NCBI GenBank assembly: GCA_011390155.1
Contig: JAABSW010000002.1
Location: forward strand, 98,106-162,105
Length of the DNA stretch: 64,000 bases
From: Clostridiaceae bacterium
Lineage (GTDB): Bacteria > Bacillota > Clostridia > Peptostreptococcales > Tindalliaceae
Reading direction: 5' to 3'
The translations under genes and the position numbers were made by a program. Numbering within the stretch: the first letter of the stretch is position 1; each line of letters begins with the position of its first letter. Positions 16,447 through 25,138 of the stretch are shown in pieces. Below the pieces are notes generated by a model. That model saw only the letters and a program-made list of their open reading frames with translations. It made no database searches and had not been told where the DNA came from.

Positions 16447-17519
16447 TAGACTTCCGGAAAGGCCAGCTCTTTTAAATTTTCCACCGGCACCCACTGAAAA
16501 CCTTCCGGCAAGTTCTCTTTATCAGTGGTGGAATGGAATACTTCCACGAACCACTTGCGGTGAGAGAACACATGGTTGTATTTACCGATGTACTCAAAGG
16601 GATCCATGTACTCCGCCCATTGCCTCGCGGCCTCTACACCCGATTCACCTGATTTTTCACGCTTCCCTTGATCTCTTTGGCTGTCATGGGAAGTGGCCAA
16701 CTCCGCCATGGGAAATGCCCACAATCCACCCAATAAACCTTTGGGTGGATTCTTTTTCGCTGCCACCTTCCTTCGGGTGCTGTCCAGCACATAAAACACC
16801 CAGTACCGGTGCCGGGTGGTGGTGTCTTTTTTGATACGAATGGGCAGTTGATCCACCTGAGAAGTGGCAAAAGCCTGGCAATGATCCTGCACAGGACACG
16901 CCCCACATGCCGGGTTAGACGGCAAACATACCAAAGCCCCCAGTTCCATCATGGCTTCATTAAAATCCCCGGGGCGCTCCCGGGGGATGATCACCTGCAG
17001 TGCCTGCTGCACCTTTTTGATGGTGGCTGCTTCCATCACGTTTTCCCCCATGGCTGTTAACCGGGCGTACATCCTGAGCACATTGCCGTCCACGGAAGGC
17101 AAGGGCACCCCATAGGCCATGCTCAAAACAGCAGCAGCGGTGTAGGGTCCCACTCCAGGCAGTTTCTTCGCTGCTTTTTCTGTGTCGGGGAATTCACCCT
17201 GGTGTTCTTCCACCATAAGCCGTGCTGCCTTCAGCAGGTTCCGGGCACGGGAATAATACCCTAGTCCTTCCCAAAGCTTCAACACATCATCTTCCTGGGC
17301 CTTGGCAAGGGAGGGAATGTCTGGGTATCGCTCCACAAAACGGATGAAATAGGGTGTGCCCGTTTCCACCCGGGTTTGCTGTAACATGATTTCCGACAAC
17401 CAACGGCGATAAGGTGTTGACTCTTCCCGCCAGGGCATACTGCGTCGGTTTGTATAAAACCAGCTGATGAGAGGCTCCACCCAGGGAGACGCACCGCTGC
17501 TCTTCAACTCTTTTTTCAT
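16401..17519 (-). CDS. mutY: A/G-specific adenine glycosylase MutY
   Basis: Base-excision repair glycosylase that removes adenine mispaired with 8-oxoguanine. 372 aa. The N-terminal helix-hairpin-helix domain has MLQQTRVETGTPYF, the hairpin LPGVGPYTAAAV and the catalytic Asp in VDGNVLRMYAR. The 4Fe-4S cluster loop reads C-x6-C-x2-C-x5-C (CLPSNPACGACPVQDHC). The C-terminal NUDIX-like domain that reads 8-oxoG follows, with GLLGGLWAFPMAEL and HVFSHRKWFVEVF. The ATG follows GGAGG. The last 15 codons and stop are antisense to the end of argH. The same-strand neighbour upstream is rmuC, about 100 nt away. Confidence 0.95.
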   Translation of the reverse strand: MKKELKSSGASPWVEPLISWFYTNRRSMPWREESTPYRRWLSEIMLQQTRVETGTPYFIRFVERYPDIPSLAKAQEDDVLKLWEGLGYYSRARNLLKAARLMVEEHQGEFPDTEKAAKKLPGVGPYTAAAVLSMAYGVPLPSVDGNVLRMYARLTAMGENVMEAATIKKVQQALQVIIPRERPGDFNEAMMELGALVCLPSNPACGACPVQDHCQAFATSQVDQLPIRIKKDTTTRHRYWVFYVLDSTRRKVAAKKNPPKGLLGGLWAFPMAELATSHDSQRDQGKREKSGESGVEAARQWAEYMDPFEYIGKYNHVFSHRKWFVEVFHSTTDKENLPEGFQWVPVENLKELAFPEVYQKVIRLMEDRPATI

Positions 17520-17617
17520 TAGAATACCTCCATCTTGCTATTCATTACATTCATATTGAAATAATAGTAATATTGCTTCCTGAAAGTGTTATCCTTTCCT
17601 TTGATTGCTTAATCCAT

Positions 17618-19030
17618 TTATTCAAAAACCTGTCTTTCCTCTTCAGGTTTAGCTTCTTCCAAAAATAGTTCTTCTTCCTCTTCTTCAGCCTCTTCCAGCT
17701 CTGTTTGACCCAGCAACCGACGACTGTCTTCCAGGGGCAATTCTTCCACTTCCCGCAACCTTCTTTCAATGGCCCGGGTACGAGTGCCTGCCGTATCGAT
17801 CACTTTGCCGGCTTCTTCCAGCTTCTTTCTTGTTTTGTCCAGTACCGCTCCAAATTTATGAAACTCAGTTTTTACGGCTCCCAACAACTGCCACACTTCA
17901 CTAGACCGTTTTTCAATGGCCAGGGTCCGAAAGCCCATCTGCATGCTGTTAAGAAAAGCAGAGATTGTGGTGGGCCCGGCAATCATCACTTTATACTCTC
18001 TTTGAAGGGTTTCGAAAAGGTTCAGCCGCAGCACCTCTGCATAGAGTCCTTCGAAGGGCAGGAACAGTATGGCAAAATCCGTGGTATGGGGCGCTTCTAT
18101 GTATTTATCCCGGATACTTTTTGCTTCCCCTTTAATACGGTTGGACAATTTCTTTTGGTACTCCTGAATCCCCTCCATATCACCGGCTTCGTAGGCGTCC
18201 AGCAGCTGCTGGTAATCTTCTGTGGGAAACTTGGCGTCCATGGGCAGCCAGACACAAGGGCCATCTGCTTCCCTGCCTGGCATTTTTACGGCAAATTCCA
18301 CTCGGTCGTTACTGTTGGGTTTCGTGGCAATGTTCTTTTCGTACTGGTCTGTGGTTAACAGCTGTTCCAACAGGTTTTCCAGCTGGTATTCACCCAGAAT
18401 ACCTCTGGTTTTCACATTAGACAGCACCTTCTTTAAGTCGCCAACGCCGGTGGCCAGGGTTTGCATTTCACCCAGGCCTTGGTGCACTTGCTCCAGGCGT
18501 TCACTCACCTGCTTAAAAGATTCACCCAGACGTGTTTCCAGGGTTTTGTGGAGTTTTTCATCCACCGTGGCCCGCATTTCCTCCAGTTTCTGCTGATTAT
18601 TTTCCTGCATCTGACGGACTTTTTCCTCCACTGATTCCCTCATTTTGTCTAATCGGTGATCGGTGGATTCTGTCAGGTTTTTCAGGGCACTATTCACTTC
18701 TTCCCGGCTTTTTTTTGCTGTATCGTCGGAGGAAGTTCGTATTTTTTCCAGGTGTCTGCCGGTGGTCTCTTCAAACTGTCGCAGGCTGTCCATCAGTTCT
18801 TTTCTGGCGTCACGCTCATTGCGACTGAACAGATTCCGGGTTTGTTGTGCCTCTTCCTTCATTTGCTTCACCAGGGCAGTCACCTGATACTCCATAGACT
18901 GGGTTTTTCCTGTCTGTTCTTTGAGCTGTTGTTCCAGTTTTTTGGTTTCACCAGACTTAACCAGTAATACCAGTATCAATACCAGCTGCAAAGCACCAAG
19001 GGCCAGCAACAATAGGTTTTCCATTGTCAT
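17618..19030 (-). CDS. rmuC: DNA recombination protein RmuC homolog
   Basis: 470-aa protein of the RmuC (DUF195) family, linked genetically to limiting DNA inversions and having a restriction-endonuclease-like core. An N-terminal membrane helix (about residues 4-22) is followed by a long coiled coil (about 25-190, rich in Glu/Lys/Gln heptads). The conserved nuclease-like domain begins near GVGDLKKVLSNVKTRGILGEYQLENLLEQLL. It includes MPGREADGPCVWLPMDAKFPTEDYQQLLDA and ILFLPFEGLYAEVLR. The Glu-rich tail is low complexity. The start ATG overlaps the DUF418 gene stop by 4 nt (ATGA), so the two are coupled. Confidence 0.93.
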   Translation of the reverse strand: MTMENLLLLALGALQLVLILVLLVKSGETKKLEQQLKEQTGKTQSMEYQVTALVKQMKEEAQQTRNLFSRNERDARKELMDSLRQFEETTGRHLEKIRTSSDDTAKKSREEVNSALKNLTESTDHRLDKMRESVEEKVRQMQENNQQKLEEMRATVDEKLHKTLETRLGESFKQVSERLEQVHQGLGEMQTLATGVGDLKKVLSNVKTRGILGEYQLENLLEQLLTTDQYEKNIATKPNSNDRVEFAVKMPGREADGPCVWLPMDAKFPTEDYQQLLDAYEAGDMEGIQEYQKKLSNRIKGEAKSIRDKYIEAPHTTDFAILFLPFEGLYAEVLRLNLFETLQREYKVMIAGPTTISAFLNSMQMGFRTLAIEKRSSEVWQLLGAVKTEFHKFGAVLDKTRKKLEEAGKVIDTAGTRTRAIERRLREVEELPLEDSRRLLGQTELEEAEEEEEELFLEEAKPEEERQVFE

Positions 19031-20274
19031 GAAGAAGCCCCCCTTTCAGTGAGTTTCCTGTTTCCATAGGTACCTCTGCGCCAGAGGGCTTCCATGGGGC
19101 CCTGGCGGAACCGCTGCAGCCAATAATGGCTGATGAACACTTGAATTGTATAAATCACAAGGGTGATGGCCACTCCCTGTGCCAGGGAGATCTGGTGCAT
19201 CAATCCCAGGCCGTGGCCGTAGAAAATGGTGGTTAAGAACAGGGACTGGGTAAGGTAATGGGTCAACGCCATACGCCCCACGGGAACCAAAACAAACAGC
19301 CGTTTTTGCCAGGCAGGTTTTTGCCACAATAGCAACAGGATGGACAAATAAAAGAGAGCCACCACCACCGTTGCCAACTCTTTGGTCAATTCTGCCAGAA
19401 AAAAGGCTTGTCGCTGACTCATCACAGCCATGAGACTCACGCCCCGGGTTGATCCAATCCACAGGTAAAGTGCTGTGAGCAACAAGCCTGTTAGACCTGA
19501 TACCACCCGGGTTACTTTTAGTTCATGAATATATTGGGGTACTTGTTGAAAGAATTTGATTTTTCCTGCATAAAAACCAGCCAAAAAAATACCCACCAGC
19601 TTGGGAACCCATACCATAAAATTCATGAACACCAGTGGTATTTCCCGCTGGAAACGAAAAACCACCGTTTCCAAATAACTGCCTTCCCTGTATTGGGTCA
19701 CAAAACGCTGCAGGCTTTGCTGGTACATTTCATAGGCCTGTGGTGTCATGAGGCTAGGATTCATGGTAGGTGCAGAGACCAGCCAGGATAGGAACAGTAT
19801 GGTGCTGGCCAGGATCACCAAAGACCATGCCCTGATTCGATTGGGTGGTTGACGGTAAAAGAGCATGAGCACAAACCCCCCGATGGCATATCCGGTCAGG
19901 ATGTCCCCATACCAGAAAAAGACCATGTGCAGCAAACCAAATATGAGAAGAAAGAAAAGCCGGCGTTGGAAAATAGGCAAAGGGTCCAGGCCCTTTTCTG
20001 CCAATCGATGCGTGAACAAATAGAAACCCAGTCCGAATAGAAATGAAAACAGGGTATAAAACTTGCCTGTGGCAAAGATTTGAATGAGTAATGCCACCAC
20101 CTGATCTGTTCCTTCGTAATTGAAGGGATTGCCACTGAAGGTATGTAACGTGTCATTAAACATTTGGGTGTTGACCAGTAACACGCCGAAAAGGGCAAAG
20201 CCCCGAAGCATATCAATGCTGTCAATGCGATCCTTCCCTGATGAAGGGGTTAGTTGACTGATGGTCTGTTCCAT
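19027..20274 (-). CDS. DUF418-domain membrane protein
   Basis: 415-aa polytopic membrane protein of the DUF418 family (YeiB-like, related to the acyltransferase_3/heparan-acetyltransferase-like membrane fold). The opening RIDSIDMLRGFALFGVLLVN is the family hallmark. Roughly 9-10 hydrophobic helices follow. The C-terminal DUF418 part contains LVPVGRMALTHYLTQSL and a GPMEALWRRGTYG tail. The function is not established for the family; some members are proposed to export or modify small molecules. It is upstream of and overlaps rmuC by 4 nt. The upstream peroxiredoxin has its own terminator, so this pair is separately transcribed. Confidence 0.88.
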   Translation of the reverse strand: MEQTISQLTPSSGKDRIDSIDMLRGFALFGVLLVNTQMFNDTLHTFSGNPFNYEGTDQVVALLIQIFATGKFYTLFSFLFGLGFYLFTHRLAEKGLDPLPIFQRRLFFLLIFGLLHMVFFWYGDILTGYAIGGFVLMLFYRQPPNRIRAWSLVILASTILFLSWLVSAPTMNPSLMTPQAYEMYQQSLQRFVTQYREGSYLETVVFRFQREIPLVFMNFMVWVPKLVGIFLAGFYAGKIKFFQQVPQYIHELKVTRVVSGLTGLLLTALYLWIGSTRGVSLMAVMSQRQAFFLAELTKELATVVVALFYLSILLLLWQKPAWQKRLFVLVPVGRMALTHYLTQSLFLTTIFYGHGLGLMHQISLAQGVAITLVIYTIQVFISHYWLQRFRQGPMEALWRRGTYGNRKLTERGASS

Positions 20275-20352
20275 GGTTTCACCTGTCTTTCTATTATGGG
20301 TGGCCGGTCATGGGATAATGCCCTGCTTCATTGTAACATACCTGATTGCATG

Positions 20353-20376
20353 AAAAAAGACCGGTACATACCGGTC
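20353..20376 (-). terminator. Terminator of the peroxiredoxin gene
   Basis: Perfect stem GACCGGT/ACCGGTC with a 4-nt loop, followed on the minus strand by TTTTTT. Confidence 0.88.
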
Positions 20377-20416
20377 CCAGTTTGAATACAAATTGACTGT
20401 CTGTTTTTAGAACGAC

Positions 20417-20956
20417 TTATAAGGTGTCGTCCCCTTCGCTCCAGTCAACAGGGCATAAGCCGCCTGATTTTAATGCCTGAAGTACCCGCAGGGTTTCGTC
20501 AACACTTCTGCCCACGTTCATGTCATGGACCACATTGTACCGTACTATGCCCTCAGGATCAATGATGAAGAGGCCCCGCAGTGCAATACCTTCTTCTTCC
20601 ACTAAAACCCCATAGTCTCTTGCAACCTGTTGGGTCATGTCAGAGGCCAATGGAAATTTTAGTTTACCCAATCCACCATTGTCATGGGCTTGGTTAATCC
20701 ATGCTTTGTGGGAATGTTCACTGTCAGTGCTGATCCCCAGCACTTCGGCATTGGCTTTTCTAAAATCTTCCATGCGTTTGTTGATGCCAGTTATTTCAGT
20801 CGGGCAAACAAAGGTGAAGTCCAGTGGATAGAAAAACATGACCAACCACTTGCCTTTGTAATCATCCAGTTTTACTTTTCCAAATTTCTCACCTTCCCCA
20901 TCCACGTACTTCATTTCAAAGAAAGGTGCCGTTTTTCCAACTAATCGTTCTGCCAT
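20417..20956 (-). CDS. 2-Cys peroxiredoxin (AhpC/Prx1 type)
   Basis: Thiol peroxidase reducing hydrogen and organic peroxides in the cytoplasm. 179 aa. The peroxidatic Cys51 is in FYPLDFTFVCPTEITG, with the supporting Thr and Pro of the active site; the resolving Cys168 is in GGLCPVDW. The start is the ATG of MAERLVGK because AGGAGG lies 7 nt upstream; a longer in-frame start has no such site. It is monocistronic, with a terminator after it. No AhpF-type reductase is adjacent. A perfect Fur-type operator lies 89-103 nt upstream, pointing to iron- or peroxide-dependent control. With superoxide reductase and encapsulated ferritin elsewhere in the window, it fits an anaerobe's oxygen defence. 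Confidence 0.94.
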   Translation of the reverse strand: MAERLVGKTAPFFEMKYVDGEGEKFGKVKLDDYKGKWLVMFFYPLDFTFVCPTEITGINKRMEDFRKANAEVLGISTDSEHSHKAWINQAHDNGGLGKLKFPLASDMTQQVARDYGVLVEEEGIALRGLFIIDPEGIVRYNVVHDMNVGRSVDETLRVLQALKSGGLCPVDWSEGDDTL

Positions 20957-21263
20957 GGATATTCCTCCTGTCATTGGTCACTTTCGACTCATTACTCATA
21001 CACATATATCTATATATCCATACACACGTCTTTTTAAACATTAATGATAATAATTATCATCAATCTCCCGGAATGCTCGTTCTTTAAAAACCCTTCGTAG
21101 GTAAGCTTTTAGGGGCTACCTCCATCTTATGGGTAGTACCTCGTTACATTGAATGTTATTTATTCTTTCATCCTATACTTTATGGGTGGTGTCACTTCAT
21201 GCTATTTTCCTTATAATATAAGAATAGTTTTTCTATATTCGCCAGCGATAGGAGGATTCTAAT
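20957..21263. other. Divergent intergenic region, peroxiredoxin / zinc-ribbon operon
   Basis: 307 nt without a supportable gene. It holds the Fur-type box for the peroxiredoxin and, near the other end, a TTATAATAT -10-like element about 40 nt before the 21264 gene. The rest is AT-rich sequence. Confidence 0.6.
21045..21059. promoter_or_regulatory. Perfect Fur-type 7-1-7 box upstream of peroxiredoxin
   Basis: TGATAATAATTATCA is an exact match to the B. subtilis Fur consensus TGATAATNATTATCA, extended by one pair on each side (ATGATAATAATTATCAT). The PerR consensus differs by T for G at the second position (TTATAATNATTATAA), so the sequence favours Fur over PerR by that rule. Confidence 0.75.
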
Positions 21264-21749
21264 ATGAACCAGACTATGGAAGAATCGGTACTGGGTGTCG
21301 TACCCCACATGAAACTGAAGACCGGATTGTTTTCATCAAAAGAATTTACCCTGGTTGTCACCAACCAGCGAGTGATTTTTGCAAGGTTATCCAAAGAGAT
21401 GGTCAAAGAAACTCATCAGGAAGCTGTTGAAAAATCCAAAGCGGAAAACAAGGGATACTGGGAACGGTCCATGATGGGTTATGCCGCAGTCAACCAGATT
21501 TCCGCCGCTTACGAATCCATGCACCCTGAAGAGATCATTGGGGAACATCCAGATAATTTTTTTGTTCCAGGACAGTATATCAAAAAAGTTGTCTTCAAGC
21601 TGGGAGACAACCAGATGGGACAATCCAGTAACCGAGGCACTGACACCATGATCGTCACCACTCACAGTGAAAAACTCAAACTCACTACCCATGGCCTGAA
21701 AGTAAAGGATGTAAAAGATTTGTTCTACCGTGCCGCCATATACATATAA
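21264..21749 (+). CDS. Small PH-like domain protein of unknown function
   Basis: 161 aa, no signal peptide or membrane segment. The pattern of short beta strands (MKLKTGLFSSKEFTLVVTNQRVIFARL, then IKKVVFKLGDN, then DTMIVTTHSEKLKLTTHG) followed by a C-terminal helix (VKDVKDLFYRAAIYI) looks like a bacterial PH-like domain, where TNxRVIF is a typical second-strand motif. A charged insert (about residues 45-90) interrupts it. I cannot assign a function. The ATG follows AGGAGG. It is 39 nt upstream of the zinc-ribbon peptidase-like gene on the same strand and is likely the first gene of that operon, perhaps a cytoplasmic partner of the membrane proteins. Confidence 0.65.
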   Translation: MNQTMEESVLGVVPHMKLKTGLFSSKEFTLVVTNQRVIFARLSKEMVKETHQEAVEKSKAENKGYWERSMMGYAAVNQISAAYESMHPEEIIGEHPDNFFVPGQYIKKVVFKLGDNQMGQSSNRGTDTMIVTTHSEKLKLTTHGLKVKDVKDLFYRAAIYI

Positions 21750-21788
21750 CCTGCCCTACCCCATCTCCCTCGAGAAAGGATGAGGCCC

Positions 21789-24700
21789 ATGGCTTATTGC
21801 CCTGCATGCCGGCGTGAACTGCCGGATGGATTAAAGTTTTGCACCTCCTGCGGAAACAAAATGGTTCCCATAACAACTAAAAACCTTTGTCCATCCTGCG
21901 AAAAAGAAAACCCCGCAGGGGTCAAATTTTGTGTTCACTGCGGAAAATCAATGAGTCACTCTCATCTTCCTCATGCCGAACATCCGAAAGCGGTTCTGGT
22001 ACCAATGTCCCACGGGGATCTCTCAACCAATGAGTTGGAGACAGAGCCCTTCGCAGCCCCAGACCCTGCGCCGGAAAAACCTGTTCCTTCTGCCAGTTCA
22101 TTTATCAACCCCGCACAAGGGCAGCCTTCTTCTGCATCCCCTGAACCTTCATCCAAAGGAAAAAGAATTGCCTTAATCGCTGGTGTGTTAGTCATTGCCC
22201 TCATTGGTCTCGTGGTTGGCCAAAGCCTTTTTTCTGCTGACCGTTTAAAAGAGGAAGGATTGTCCGGATCCTCTGGGTTGAGCAAGGTCACCAGTGACAC
22301 GGGAGACCTGAACCCGGCACCCATTCCGCTGTCAGGCTCAAAACCATTTCGCATTGAACATTCTGATGCACTGACGCTATGGGCTGATGAACACGCCTTG
22401 GACCAGGACCGTGATTTTCAGGTATCCACGCTGCAAGAAGATGAACTTTTTGAATTTGCCACAAAGGTAAATTCCGACGAATGGCTGGTGATCGACGCCT
22501 ACCATGTTGACGCCGGACTGGCCCCGGATGAATTATTTCCAGGTCATTACACCATTGAAATAGATCTGAAGGCCATGGGCATCCCAGAGAACCTGTACGA
22601 CCAGGTATCCATCCTTCGTCACAGTGATGGTCAGCCCTATGAAGAAATGAACACGTGGCTGGAAGGGCATGTGCTAATGTGCCAAGCCAGGCAGAACAGC
22701 ATCCTGGCCGTCTTGTTGGGCCTGACAATTGGATTGCCGGTCGTTTATCACATTGAATACTCTAAGCGGGAAATGGGTGGCCCAGCCTGGCTGATCGGCA
22801 CCAATGCCTACGAAAATGTGAACTGGTTTAATTACAAAGGTCTAGACGGCTACACCATTTACTGGCCTGATATTATGATCTCCGCCAACCCTCAGGAAGT
22901 AGACCAGGTGCGTAAAGCCATTGAAGACTATGAGCCCTTGGAAAACCTGTTGCAAAAGCAAAGACAACTGACATCGGGAGGGGGTACTAACCCTACCGAG
23001 TATGGTCATCAAGTGAGGAATTTCATTGATCAACGCTCAGATTTCCTCCACCAGTCTGCTTTGGACATTCACGAAGAAAAGGGGAAAGCTTTTGCCGAAG
23101 CCAGCAAAAAATTGAATGACCCACAGTGGCGGGAAGATAATTTATTCCCCCTGGAAGTCAAGGAATCCCTTAATGCTGTAAGGTATGCTGATGAATACCT
23201 GTTCACCCATCGCCAATTGCTGAAACCTAAAAACCGCACAGAAATCTTCCTGCTGCCTGACTGGCCACACGGCGCTGAAAACTACGGTTTCGCCGTCACT
23301 CCCTGGGTTGGTCCCCGGTTTTACCAGCTTTTAGGACCCATTTACATGCACATAAATGTGAGTTCCAATGTTTTTCCACAGGTTTCCGGAAAAGCAACCG
23401 TGGACAGGAACAAAGTAGACAACTTCAGAATCACCATTCTTCATGAATTGTTTCACGTAGCCCAGGGCGAATACCTGCGCATTGGTTCCAGCTTTCATAC
23501 CGCTTTTTTTGAATCAACGGCTGCGATGCTTGAATACGAAGCCAAGGATTATTACGTTAAAAATGGTTGGATCAAACCTGGCACTGTTCTGACTGGGAGA
23601 AATTTCAAAGAGCTGCTGCGCCTGACCAACGGCTTTCCCTCCTATTGGGAAGACCAGTTATCCTCCAGTGCCGACTGGGATACCTATACCAATCATCATG
23701 CTTACACCCTGTCCCTGTTTTATGATTTTATGAGAGATCGGTATTATGCCTCCCAACCTGATCAGTTTCTCCGTGATTTACTGGGCCAATACCACTATGA
23801 CAGGGATTGGATGAAAGCCATGATCCACCGGACCAGTAATAGCGAAGAGGTTTTTAAAATGGACTTCAGGCTTTTTTATGCCCACGAAGGGCCTGTTATC
23901 GCCCAGCATGTGGTGCCAAATATCGATAACAGCCTGGATGAATACCGTAACATGTTATATGATTTAACCCCGACAGACACCTTGCAGACCATTGATGACA
24001 TCATTCGCCCTCTTTCTTCCGGGTTACGGATTTTCAAAGTAGGCTATGACACCAACCGCTATTCACCCAATGATGTCACCTTTGTGCTGATGAAACACCG
24101 TCCCGGAGAACTAATGGAAAACGATATTTGGCTTCGAGTTAGTCTGACTAACAGCCAACAACGAGGCCATGATTTTACAACCATAACAGGAAAATACCAC
24201 GCAATTCAAGGAATTGAACCCAGCCTTGTGGCTGTACAGGAAATTACTGCCCGCAAAGACGTCTCTGCTGATAGTCTGAAGTACACCAGTACCATATTAA
24301 CCCCGCCCAGCAGCCCTCACCTGAAAATGGAAGAAAACAAGTTGGTGGTCAACTTGCTGCCCTACAGCCAGGCTGCGGTGGAAGGCATCGTCAACAAATA
24401 CCTTGTCACCATTCAGGACCCTTACGGCCATACCGTGGTGCTGGAAACCAGGGAACCCCTGTTGGAACTGGAGCTGGACGGCAGCGGCGATTTTATTGAC
24501 TGGGAGTCCTCTGAGATGAAAAACCTCATAGGTGACAGTGCCCGTAAATACCTGGAGAATAACCCTTCCCTCCGGGCACAGCTGGAAAGTGAATATGACC
24601 ATGAAACCATTGAATCCGCACTTAATTCTGTGGGTGACCTGAACATGGACATGGGCGTTATGGGCAGGGCTGCGGAGGTGCTGAACCAGGCAGCCGGACA

Positions 24701-25082
24701 CCAGGGGGCAGAACGAAAATTCACCGTCACCTATATGGAGATGATCGAGGATGGCGATACCCTGATTTACGGCCCGGTGAGCGATGTGGGTGAGTTGGCC
24801 GCCGAAGCTCCTTCTTCAGCCGGTGTCAATATTCTGGGCACCTGGAAAGGCAAGGTGCAAATCACAAACCAGGAAGTCACGGTGGGCATTGTACCAGGAG
24901 GAGACGGCTACGATTACCTCATGGCCAATTCCCTCTACCCGGAAGTGCAGCTGTGGGGCAATGACAACGGGGATGGCACCGTCACCTTTGGGAAGGACCA
25001 GGGATTTGAAGTGCTGCTGATAAAGAATTCCGAGAATGAACTGTATCAGATAGCACCTCCCATTACCCTGAGACGCCAGTAA
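21789..25082 (+). CDS. Membrane-anchored double zinc-ribbon protein with extracytoplasmic HExxH (gluzincin-like) domain
   Basis: 1097 aa. Two zinc ribbons open the protein (CPACRRELPDGLKFCTSCG and CPSCEKENPAGVKFCVHCG). A Pro/Ser-rich linker leads to one membrane helix (about 127-147), so the ribbons are cytoplasmic and the rest is outside. HELFH at 552-556 with Glu575 in FFESTAAMLEYEA matches the gluzincin pattern HExxH...E of peptidase-MA-like metalloproteases. The region before it (about 440-550) and the C-terminal 300 residues have no assignment I trust; the last 80 residues look like a small beta-barrel. I chose ATG 21789 because GAAAGGA sits 8 nt upstream; the ATG at 21780 touches that site. 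The neighbours suggest an envelope role. Protease activity is inferred only. Confidence 0.75.
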   Translation: MAYCPACRRELPDGLKFCTSCGNKMVPITTKNLCPSCEKENPAGVKFCVHCGKSMSHSHLPHAEHPKAVLVPMSHGDLSTNELETEPFAAPDPAPEKPVPSASSFINPAQGQPSSASPEPSSKGKRIALIAGVLVIALIGLVVGQSLFSADRLKEEGLSGSSGLSKVTSDTGDLNPAPIPLSGSKPFRIEHSDALTLWADEHALDQDRDFQVSTLQEDELFEFATKVNSDEWLVIDAYHVDAGLAPDELFPGHYTIEIDLKAMGIPENLYDQVSILRHSDGQPYEEMNTWLEGHVLMCQARQNSILAVLLGLTIGLPVVYHIEYSKREMGGPAWLIGTNAYENVNWFNYKGLDGYTIYWPDIMISANPQEVDQVRKAIEDYEPLENLLQKQRQLTSGGGTNPTEYGHQVRNFIDQRSDFLHQSALDIHEEKGKAFAEASKKLNDPQWREDNLFPLEVKESLNAVRYADEYLFTHRQLLKPKNRTEIFLLPDWPHGAENYGFAVTPWVGPRFYQLLGPIYMHINVSSNVFPQVSGKATVDRNKVDNFRITILHELFHVAQGEYLRIGSSFHTAFFESTAAMLEYEAKDYYVKNGWIKPGTVLTGRNFKELLRLTNGFPSYWEDQLSSSADWDTYTNHHAYTLSLFYDFMRDRYYASQPDQFLRDLLGQYHYDRDWMKAMIHRTSNSEEVFKMDFRLFYAHEGPVIAQHVVPNIDNSLDEYRNMLYDLTPTDTLQTIDDIIRPLSSGLRIFKVGYDTNRYSPNDVTFVLMKHRPGELMENDIWLRVSLTNSQQRGHDFTTITGKYHAIQGIEPSLVAVQEITARKDVSADSLKYTSTILTPPSSPHLKMEENKLVVNLLPYSQAAVEGIVNKYLVTIQDPYGHTVVLETREPLLELELDGSGDFIDWESSEMKNLIGDSARKYLENNPSLRAQLESEYDHETIESALNSVGDLNMDMGVMGRAAEVLNQAAGHQGAERKFTVTYMEMIEDGDTLIYGPVSDVGELAAEAPSSAGVNILGTWKGKVQITNQEVTVGIVPGGDGYDYLMANSLYPEVQLWGNDNGDGTVTFGKDQGFEVLLIKNSENELYQIAPPITLRRQ

Positions 25083-25138
25083 ACCAACTAACTGAAATTT
25101 TTCCCAAATTATGATCATCTCATCAAGGAGGAAATGCC

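Noticed and set aside
15844..16494. Minus-strand open frame inside argH
   Set aside because: Antisense to conserved ArgH residues and overlaps mutY; no independent support.
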